Assembly: GCA_030594505.1 (NCBI GenBank)
Contig: JAUVFC010000017.1
Span: forward strand, 1 to 14,748
Reading direction: 5' to 3'
Length of the DNA stretch: 14,748 nucleotides
Source of the DNA: Desulfobacterales bacterium
GTDB taxonomy: Bacteria > Desulfobacterota > Desulfobacteria > Desulfobacterales > C00003106
Shown: positions 1 through 5,368 of the stretch, one piece after another
How positions within the stretch are numbered: position 1 is the stretch's first letter
Layout: each line of letters begins with the position of its first letter
Notes under the pieces: generated by a model
Seen by the model: only the letters and a program-made list of their open reading frames with translations
Database searches by the model: none
What the model was told of the DNA's origin: nothing
Made by a program: the position numbers and the translations under genes

Positions 1-183
1 AAGGAACGGGGACGAAATAACTTCCACAACTATGCATCACAGCTTCAGGCCACCTTTGCCCGATCTCAAATCCCAAAAGCATCAAAATAGCTTGCTATTC
101 CTTCAACTTTTGTGATTTGAGATCGAATAAATTTGACCCAAATCTATGCGCCTGCCTGGGAAAGTTATTTCGTCCCCGTTCCT
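1..183. repeat. MITE-like element with nested inverted repeats
   Basis: The segment is bounded by a perfect 22-bp inverted repeat: positions 2-23 (AGGAACGGGGACGAAATAACTT) pair with 162-183. Inside lies a second inverted repeat, about 61-79 against 107-125 (18 of 19 positions pair; core CGATCTCAAATC/GATTTGAGATCG), and at its centre a small hairpin AATAGC-TT-GCTATT. It has no coding capacity of its own. Its right end overlaps the TAG stop codon of the CooC-like gene (182-184 on the minus strand), so the element abuts or shaped the 3' end of that gene. A 21-bp core at 82-102 recurs exactly at 3700-3720. The left flank is outside the window, so a target-site duplication cannot be checked. Whether it is a mobile element or a folded 3' terminator-like structure is inference. 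Confidence 0.7.
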
Positions 184-931
184 AACAACCAATTATTCTA
201 TCAAATATCTCTGTTACCGCCCGGACTGCTTTGGATTCTTCCGTTAGATCAGAAGTCGGTTTTCCTTTGGCATCAAACTCAGAAAGAATACTGTCTTCCG
301 GAACTGACCCTGCTAGGGTCAGTCCGAATTTTTCTATGGTCTCGATCATGTATTCAGGGAGCTGATCATGGACCCGGTTTATTATCAGGCAAGTCTTTTT
401 TGCCCCAAGATTCAATTCCTTTGAAAGCTGCTGTATTCTTCCCGCTGTCTCCACCCCCCGCATAGTCGGATCTGATACTATCAGCAGCAGTCCCGGCTCC
501 TTTGCCACCAGCCTGCTGATATGTTCCATCCCGGCCTCGTTATCCATAACTATAGAGCGGTAATTACCCGTCAGCATTTCTATATATTTTGACAGCAGCA
601 TATTTGCGTGACAATAGCACCCGGCGCCCTCAGGCCGTCCCATTACGATCAGGTCATAACCATCTTCCTCGACTATGGCCTGTTGTACCTTGTACTCTAT
701 ATACATCTCCCTCGTCATCCCGACGGGAACATCAGCTCTTAAACCTTCTCTTGCCTCGCCAAGCGTTAAATCGAATTTGATACCCAATACTTCATTCAGA
801 TTCGAATTCGGGTCCGCATCCACAGCGAGTATTGGTTTCATATTGTGATTAATAAGATATTTTATTAGAAAACCGGCAATGGTAGTTTTGCCTGTGCCAC
901 CTTTTCCCGCCATTGCGATCAGACTGCTCAA
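182..931 (-). CDS. cooC: CooC-like nickel-insertion ATPase for CODH/ACS maturation
   Basis: A 249-residue SIMIBI P-loop ATPase of the CooC/AcsF branch of the MinD/Mrp family. The deviant Walker A motif GKGGTGKTT is at residues 9-17 (signature Lys10, catalytic Lys15), followed by DADPNSNL at 38-45. The CxC pair at Cys105/Cys107 (GAGCYCHAN) is the CooC hallmark; in characterised CooC proteins these cysteines sit at the dimer interface and bind metal. Family role: ATP-dependent nickel delivery to the C-cluster of carbon monoxide dehydrogenase in the cytoplasm. The start codon is TTG (929-931): it keeps the whole first beta strand before the P-loop, has a GAGAGG-type ribosome site upstream, and overlaps the TGA of the preceding RACo-like gene (TTGA), implying translational coupling. 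No CODH gene is in the window. Its stop codon touches the repeat at 1-183. Confidence 0.88.
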   Translation of the reverse strand: MSSLIAMAGKGGTGKTTIAGFLIKYLINHNMKPILAVDADPNSNLNEVLGIKFDLTLGEAREGLRADVPVGMTREMYIEYKVQQAIVEEDGYDLIVMGRPEGAGCYCHANMLLSKYIEMLTGNYRSIVMDNEAGMEHISRLVAKEPGLLLIVSDPTMRGVETAGRIQQLSKELNLGAKKTCLIINRVHDQLPEYMIETIEKFGLTLAGSVPEDSILSEFDAKGKPTSDLTEESKAVRAVTEIFDRIIGC

Positions 932-2928
932 TTTCCGTTCCTCTCTTTCTTTATATTTTTTTCTACTTCTGACAACCTTCTATTTACTTCGGGAAACAAC
1001 AACTCGTTGGTATGAGGAATAAAAAGCGATGCAATATAATTATTCATAAACGCAGGACTTTCACTTAATTCGATATTTGTCATCATCCTGGCTATCCGGC
1101 CGCCTTCCCTGAATAGATTCTGTGAAAAAGAAGCAAGGCGGACGCCGGTCAACGAACCATTGCCGATAAACGAAAATTTCTCTATGGGAAGATCGGGAAG
1201 GAGTCCTATGATCTTTGCTTTTTCCACGTTAATGTACCGGCCAAATGCTCCTGCTATAAACACACGATCCACATCATCCAGGGAAAATCCAACGCTTTCC
1301 AGCAATGTAAGACACCCGCTGAAAAGAGCGCCTTTTGCCCTGACAAGATTATCTATATCTCCTTCGCTTATCACAATATCTTTTCCAATAGCCGTGTGAT
1401 CGGCCTCGACTATTACATACTCATAATCTGTATCTGTTTTTCTGATCCGTCTATTATCAACATCTTTTGCAAACTTGCCATTCCGATTAACAATGGAGCA
1501 TAGAATGAGTTCCGCCAGAATGCTTATCAAACCCGAACCACAGATGCCGCGAGGTCGTCTCTTTCCAATGGTTATAACCATTGATTCCATAGTAATCGGA
1601 TTAATACTGAACCCTTCTATGGCCCCGACATCCGCCCTCATGCCATGCAGGATACCTCCCCCTTCAAATGCCGGTCCCATAGAACATGCGGCACAAGCAA
1701 GCCACTCGCGATTGCCAAGAACTATCTCGCCATTTGTGCCGATATCAATAAAAAGAGCTGGTTTTTCTCTCTTCTGAATACCGGAACCGAGAATGCCCGC
1801 AGAAATATCACCTCCGATGTAGCTTGATACCAACGGAAAACTTCTTGCAGTGATGCTCTCTTTTACCTGAATTCCTACGGAAGATGCCTTGACAGGGGGT
1901 ATAAGAGATGCTGCAGGCACATAAGGGGCCTCCCTGATATAACGACATTCCAATCCCAGAAGAAGATGGGTCATAGTGGTGTTTCCGGCAAAGGTAATAT
2001 GAACTATATCTTCTCTTTTCGCACCGGCCTTTTTCAGCAACTCATCTATTATTTCATTTACGGAAGATACAACCGCTTCCTGCGCCTTTTTCCTCCCGCC
2101 AGGCTTGTTGGAGAAAACAATCCTGCTGATAACATCATCCCCACAATACTCTATCTGCTTATTATATGTTGCTTCTTCTGCAGCAACCTTTCCTGTATGC
2201 ATATCAAGCAATTGACCACAAACTGTCGTGGTGCCGATATCCAAGGCTACAATATATTGTTTTGTAAAGGTATTACCTGATTCCACCTCTATTATTTTGT
2301 ATATTTCTTCTGATTTTTCAGTCGATATTCCAAGATCATAATCAATATAATTCTTTTCCAGGGTCAGTGTCACATTCCAGTCCGATGCCCTTAATACAGT
2401 CGGCAGCTTCCTGAGACACGAAATATCTATTGATACGTTTCTGATTTCATATAGTTCATTCAGTTCCTTTAATAATCGGGATAAATCACTTACATTGTTT
2501 ATAGCTGTGGGAGGATTGACCTTTAAGAATACCTTTACAACCGGAGGACTAAAACATAATACATCAAGAAAAGAGACCTCTTCAACATCCGATATTTTTC
2601 TTTCTCCTTTTGCAAATGTCTGTTTTTCCATCAGTATCTTATCAGACATTCTCGATTCCACCGGGATTTGTATTATGCAATCAGAAAAAATACGGCTGTT
2701 GCATGCCAGACGAATCCCTTCCTGATATTCCTCCTCCGTGAGTTTGTCGCTTGGATCAGATACTATTTTTCCTTTACCTATAATAACCTTGCACTTGCCG
2801 CAAATCCCCTGCCCTCCACATGAAGAATTAATGTGAATTCCGCCATCTAAGGCTGCATCGAAGATTGTATCTCCTTCCTCCACAGAAACTCGTATAGAAC
2901 CAGGTTTAAATAGAACTTCTCTTTTCAT
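928..2928 (-). CDS. RACo-like reductive activator of corrinoid protein (ferredoxin plus ASKHA/DUF4445)
   Basis: A 666-residue two-part protein. The N-terminus is a plant-type [2Fe-2S] ferredoxin domain with cysteines 37, 43, 46 and 76 (NSSCGGQGICGKC then LAC). After a linker (about 90-220) comes an ASKHA-fold ATPase region of the DUF4445/RACo type: DIGTTT at 230-235, a second phosphate loop DIGTNGE at 395-401, SMGPAFEGGGI at 416-426, GICGSGL near 466 and AGAFG near 588. Family members use ATP to drive one-electron reduction of inactive Co(II) corrinoid proteins to Co(I), either for the corrinoid iron-sulfur protein of the Wood-Ljungdahl pathway or for methylamine/methanol/O-demethylase corrinoids. 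The partner cannot be told from the window, but translational coupling to a CooC-like ATPase favours the acetyl-CoA pathway. The upstream ribosome site (AAAGAAAGA) is weak. No frame damage is seen. Confidence 0.88.
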   Translation of the reverse strand: MKREVLFKPGSIRVSVEEGDTIFDAALDGGIHINSSCGGQGICGKCKVIIGKGKIVSDPSDKLTEEEYQEGIRLACNSRIFSDCIIQIPVESRMSDKILMEKQTFAKGERKISDVEEVSFLDVLCFSPPVVKVFLKVNPPTAINNVSDLSRLLKELNELYEIRNVSIDISCLRKLPTVLRASDWNVTLTLEKNYIDYDLGISTEKSEEIYKIIEVESGNTFTKQYIVALDIGTTTVCGQLLDMHTGKVAAEEATYNKQIEYCGDDVISRIVFSNKPGGRKKAQEAVVSSVNEIIDELLKKAGAKREDIVHITFAGNTTMTHLLLGLECRYIREAPYVPAASLIPPVKASSVGIQVKESITARSFPLVSSYIGGDISAGILGSGIQKREKPALFIDIGTNGEIVLGNREWLACAACSMGPAFEGGGILHGMRADVGAIEGFSINPITMESMVITIGKRRPRGICGSGLISILAELILCSIVNRNGKFAKDVDNRRIRKTDTDYEYVIVEADHTAIGKDIVISEGDIDNLVRAKGALFSGCLTLLESVGFSLDDVDRVFIAGAFGRYINVEKAKIIGLLPDLPIEKFSFIGNGSLTGVRLASFSQNLFREGGRIARMMTNIELSESPAFMNNYIASLFIPHTNELLFPEVNRRLSEVEKNIKKERNGN

Positions 2929-2985
2929 AGTCTTTCTTTATAAACTCTTTTATGGCCTTTCGTTCAGGCCCTGATTGAAAAAAAA

Positions 2986-3191
2986 TTTGTAGCTATTCAG
3001 CCACAGATCTACGCTGATCATCACTGATATTTTTTCTTTTATTATCATATATAAATCTCTTTTGAATTCCGGTTTTCCACCGAAAAAACATCACAAAGCT
3101 CATTATAAGTTTTATAAAAAATTCTAATAATATCTGTAATTTCTTTGTATTCAAACATATCTGTGTGAATCTGTGGTTGAATAGTTACAAA
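2986..3191. repeat. MITE-like remnant with 27-bp terminal inverted repeats
   Basis: The ends 2986-3012 and 3165-3191 form an inverted repeat with 23 of 27 positions matching. Both carry the motif ACTATTCA-ACCACAGAT or a near variant. CCACAGAT-type sequences of this kind are, from general knowledge, common flanks of GxxExxY-family genes in many bacterial genomes. The interior contains a 37-codon remnant of such a gene on the minus strand. The element also forms the upstream region of the RACo-like gene, so it may affect that gene's promoter. Confidence 0.65.
3045..3158 (-). pseudogene. remnant of a GxxExxY-family (PD-(D/E)XK-like) protein
   Basis: A 37-codon reading frame opens with ATG directly after the inverted-repeat end. 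Its first part reads MFEYKEITDIIRIFYKTYNE, very like the start of GxxExxY proteins (general pattern: an ITEKIIGAFYKVYNELG-like helix followed by GFLESVYE). After YNEL the frame departs from the family, lacks the GFLE-VY core, and stops at TGA after an IYI ending; the other roughly 90 residues of the family are missing. It is best read as an internally deleted or frameshifted decay product rather than a functional peptide. The assignment rests on a short stretch judged by eye. Confidence 0.5.
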
Positions 3192-3303
3192 AAAAGCTCT
3201 TAAATAAAGCATATTTCTGTAAAATGGTGTATAATATAAGATGATAAACTAATTGTACAGATTTTTATTGATACACTTTGTCTCTTTTCTGTTTTTCTAC
3301 TTT

Positions 3304-3394
3304 GTAAGTTCTCAATATATTTCAATATTAAGACTACTTTTCCCCTTTTATAAATGGGGATTTTTCTAATACTGCTCACTCATTGAGAACTTAC
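3304..3394. repeat. 91-bp hairpin element with 13-bp perfect inverted repeat
   Basis: GTAAGTTCTCAAT at 3304-3316 pairs perfectly with ATTGAGAACTTAC at 3382-3394. A second, inner hairpin TCCCC...GGGGA sits in the middle. The right arm overlaps the first bases of the upstream copy of the dnaN promoter block, and a degraded form (GAGAAATTAC) stands at the same place in the downstream copy, so the duplication probably included part of it. Confidence 0.55.
3341..3365 (+). terminator. possible intrinsic terminator
   Basis: TCCCC (3341-3345) and GGGGA (3356-3360) form a five-pair GC-rich stem with a ten-base loop, followed by TTTTT (3361-3365). It is oriented to stop plus-strand transcription before it reaches the dnaN promoters. 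No plus-strand gene lies upstream, so it would insulate the region or simply be part of the surrounding hairpin element. Confidence 0.35.
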
Positions 3395-3499
3395 TATTCC
3401 TACTGATAACACGGGTTCAAAATAATATAATTTGTATCATTAAAACCAATATTCATATAAAAATCTTTTCTGTATTTAAGACTGGAAAAACTTACTATA

Positions 3500-3519
3500 A
3501 AACAGTATAGATACTGTTT
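3500..3519. promoter_or_regulatory. operator-like palindrome, upstream copy
   Basis: AAACAGTAT-AG-ATACTGTTT is a perfect 9-bp inverted repeat with a 2-bp spacer (pattern ACAG-N8-CTGT). The identical sequence occurs at 3921-3940, at the same distance from its promoter. The arms face the opposite way to the enterobacterial LexA box (CTGT-N8-ACAG). Which protein would bind it is unknown. Confidence 0.5.
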
Positions 3520-3557
3520 ATATGTTTTTTAATAAAAACAATATATTTTGCTACTTA

Positions 3558-3586
3558 TTAACATAAGAACATTGCGTTATTATATA
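3558..3586 (+). promoter_or_regulatory. orphan promoter in the upstream duplicate
   Basis: A -35-like TTAACA (3558-3563), 17-bp spacer and -10-like TATATA (3581-3586) are the exact counterpart of the dnaN promoter. If active it would transcribe the non-coding hairpin region 3600-3800 and read on into dnaN. Confidence 0.4.
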
Positions 3587-3652
3587 TTATTACAAATATA
3601 AGAAAATAATAATTATAAAGGTGGACAGACTGAAGGTATACCTCGAAAAGCC

Positions 3653-3785
3653 ATAACTTGCGATTTTTCGCTGACCATCAATAACTGTGTTGCTCAGGCT
3701 CAAAATAGCTTGCTATTCCTGCGGTTTTACTCAATCAAATCGATTAAATATACGGCAAATTAGGGCGCAAATTCTACCAAGTTAT
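3653..3785. repeat. diverged relative of the 1-183 element
   Basis: Short inverted ends ATAACTTG (3653-3660) and CAAGTTAT (3778-3785) resemble the inner tips of the element at 1-183 (AATAACTT/AAGTTATT). The 21-bp core at 3700-3720 is identical to 82-102 and contains the same AATAGC-TT-GCTATT hairpin. The rest has diverged and the middle inverted repeat is lost. It sits between the two copies of the dnaN promoter block and has no coding capacity. Confidence 0.55.
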
Positions 3786-3920
3786 TTTTGACCGAGCCCT
3801 TAATCGAGAAATTACTATTCTTACTGATAACATGGTTTCACAATCATCGAATTTGTCTCATTGAAACCGGTATTCATATCGAATTCTTTTTTTGAATTAA
3901 AACTGGAAAAACTTATTATA

Positions 3921-3940
3921 AAACAGTATAGATACTGTTT
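3921..3940. promoter_or_regulatory. operator-like palindrome of dnaN
   Basis: This is identical to the palindrome at 3500-3519: 9-bp arms, AG spacer. It ends 38 bases before the likely -35 box of dnaN, a position that would suit an upstream-binding regulator better than a simple repressor. The regulator is unknown. Confidence 0.5.
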
Positions 3941-3978
3941 ATATATTTTTTAATAAAAACAATATATTTTGCTACTTA

Positions 3979-4007
3979 TTAACATAAAAACAATTCGTTA
4001 TTATATA
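3979..4007 (+). promoter_or_regulatory. likely dnaN promoter
   Basis: TTAACA at 3979-3984 and TATATA at 4002-4007 are 17 bp apart, sigma-70-like, in a very AT-rich setting. Transcription would start near 4014 and give a short leader with the ribosome site AAAGGA (4021-4026) nine bases before the ATG at 4036. TTGCTA at 3969 is an alternative -35. Confidence 0.5.
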
Positions 4008-4035
4008 TTATTACAAATATAAAGGAATAATCATA

Positions 4036-5154
4036 ATGGAATTTATAATTGACAAATTCGTTTTTCTGGAAATTTTGAATAAGGTTCAAGGAATAACTCA
4101 ACCTAAATCGAATATGCCTATTCTTTCCAATATATTGATAGAAGCAAAGAGCGGAAATGAATTACAAATAGTGGCAACGGATATTAAAATAGGATTTGTA
4201 GGACAATATTCGACCGAGGTCATAATTCCGGGAAAAACAACGATTCCATCAAGTAAGCTCTATGAAATCGTCAGGGAATTTCCCAAAGAGAATATTCATA
4301 TAAAAGAACTGGAAAACAAGTGGATTCAGGTTGTAGATGAATCAGTGAAATATAATATAGTAGGAATGGATCCGGAAGAATATCCCTCTCTTTCTGATAT
4401 TACAGATATTGATTTTTTAAAAATTGAAGCAGACGTTTTTAAAAAAATGATCGACAGAACAATTTTTTCCGTACTCACAGGTGAAGGCTATGTTGAGATG
4501 ACTGGAATAAATCTCGAACAGGAAAAAACAGAGGAAAAGAATATTCTGAGAATGATATCAACGGATGGGCACAGAATTTCATTTGTTGAGACAGAGCTTG
4601 ATATATCTGAACCTTCCATATTTGATGAGGGGATCATCATACCAAAAAAAGGGATTGTAGAAGCAGCCAAGCTACTTGAAACAGAGGGTAATGTACTGTT
4701 GGGGAAAAAAGAGAATAAGTTTGTACTGAAAAAAGATATGGAAACTGTCATAACAAGAATTATTGAAGGGGAATTTCCGGATTGCAAAAATATAGTTCCA
4801 TTAGATAATAAACATTCTCTTATCGTCGACAGAGCGGAATTTTTAAAAATGTTACGAAGGATGTCTATATTTTCTTCCGACAAATACAGGAGTGTTAAAT
4901 TTCGAATAGATAATAATTTTCTTGAGATAGTCAACACAAATCCGGAACTCGGAGAATCAAACGAAATGGCAGCCATTAAGTATGATGGGGATGCATTGGA
5001 GATAGGGTTTAATCCCAAGTATTTTATAGATACTCTAAACAACATGAAAAGCGAGAAAATATGCATAAAACTCAAAGATGGTGAGAGTTCGTGTTTAATA
5101 ACCGGAGACGAGGACAAGGATTTCGTTTCCGTTATAATGCCTATGAGGGTATAG
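4036..5154 (+). CDS. dnaN: DNA polymerase III beta subunit (sliding clamp)
   Basis: A 372-residue protein of the usual clamp length (E. coli 366), built of three similar domains of about 120 residues. It homodimerises into a ring on DNA and holds the replicative polymerase and other partners. Recognition rests on the N-terminal pattern with QGITQPKSNMPILSNILI at about 18-35, the central STDGHRISF near 175, and the C-terminal VIMPMRV, the conserved end of the clamp that lines the partner-peptide pocket. The ATG has a good AAAGGA site. Its usual neighbours dnaA (upstream) and recF (downstream) are absent; a 214-base non-coding gap leads to gyrB. Codon use is strongly AT-biased. The promoter region is duplicated upstream. 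No frame damage is seen. Confidence 0.97.
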   Translation: MEFIIDKFVFLEILNKVQGITQPKSNMPILSNILIEAKSGNELQIVATDIKIGFVGQYSTEVIIPGKTTIPSSKLYEIVREFPKENIHIKELENKWIQVVDESVKYNIVGMDPEEYPSLSDITDIDFLKIEADVFKKMIDRTIFSVLTGEGYVEMTGINLEQEKTEEKNILRMISTDGHRISFVETELDISEPSIFDEGIIIPKKGIVEAAKLLETEGNVLLGKKENKFVLKKDMETVITRIIEGEFPDCKNIVPLDNKHSLIVDRAEFLKMLRRMSIFSSDKYRSVKFRIDNNFLEIVNTNPELGESNEMAAIKYDGDALEIGFNPKYFIDTLNNMKSEKICIKLKDGESSCLITGDEDKDFVSVIMPMRV

Positions 5155-5368
5155 AAGAATTAGGAAAAAAACGATCAGGGACCGGGTATTAGGGCCAAGT
5201 ATATGCGGAAGCCTTGTCGTATATGGTCTGGCACGACACACTGTGGTTTATCAGATAATGCGTTCATAAACAGTACAAAAGCATGAAGGCCAACTTTCTA
5301 ATTTTTATTTTCTAATTTCAACGTTTCATGAACGCTTACAGATTACTTAAAAGAGGTTATCATAGACA
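5155..5368. other. dnaN-gyrB spacer
   Basis: 214 bases without a gene. About 5198-5240 can fold (TATATGCG against CGTATAT), and 5260-5335 is a longer hairpin element listed separately. The gyrB ribosome site AAGAGG is at 5351-5356, twelve bases before the ATG. I see no clear promoter and no recF remnant. Confidence 0.5.
5260..5335. repeat. 76-bp hairpin element before gyrB
   Basis: GCGTTCAT (5260-5267) pairs with ATGAACGC (5328-5335), and the stem extends through AAAC/GTTT with a one-base bulge. The interior contains a near-tandem TTCTAATTT (about 5297-5319). It lies about 35 bases before the gyrB start, so in mRNA it would fold just upstream of the ribosome site. Confidence 0.4.

Larger units (their letters stand above)
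3391..3600 (+). repeat. upstream copy of the duplicated dnaN promoter block
   Basis: This 210-bp segment repeats at 3812-4021 with a constant offset of 421 bases and no gaps. By eye 115 of 120 positions match in the half nearest dnaN (3481-3600 against 3902-4021), while only 71 of 90 match in the distal part. The copy includes the palindrome and the promoter but is not followed by a gene; its downstream sequence runs into the hairpin element at 3653-3785. Confidence 0.85.
3812..4021 (+). repeat. downstream (gene-proximal) copy of the dnaN promoter block
   Basis: This is the copy directly in front of dnaN, carrying palindrome, promoter and the first bases of the leader. It matches 3391-3600 without gaps, most strongly in the half next to the gene. 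After the copy ends, the sequences diverge: here a ribosome site and the dnaN start follow. Confidence 0.85.
2929..4035. other. 1.1 kb AT-rich, repeat-filled intergenic region upstream of dnaN
   Basis: No intact gene lies between the divergent RACo-like gene and dnaN. The region holds a small hairpin in the RACo leader (2954-2970, GGCCT/AGGCC), a MITE-like remnant (2986-3191), a 13-bp inverted-repeat element (3304-3394), two copies of the dnaN promoter block (3391-3600 and 3812-4021) and a second nested-hairpin element (3653-3785). About 3192-3303 is plain AT-rich sequence in which I see nothing. Genes diverge from here beside dnaN and gyrB, so an origin of replication is conceivable. I found no good match to the DnaA box TTATNCACA, only TTATTAACA inside each promoter copy, which has one mismatch. 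Confidence 0.6.

Noticed and set aside
133..465. 110-codon plus-strand open frame opposite cooC
   Set aside because: It spans the repeat end and the antisense of a conserved ATPase; no motif or ribosome site supports it.
3500..3519. LexA (SOS) box at the palindrome
   Set aside because: The half sites are ACAG...CTGT, the reverse of the enterobacterial CTGT...ACAG arrangement.
2929..4035. Cluster of DnaA boxes marking an origin
   Set aside because: Only weak near-matches (TTATTAACA, TTTTCCACC, TGTGGTTGA) were found, too few and too degenerate to call an origin.
4488..5117. 209-codon open frame antisense to dnaN
   Set aside because: It lies wholly opposite dnaN, is rich in Ser and Phe as expected for the reverse of an AT-rich coding frame, and shows no recognisable family.
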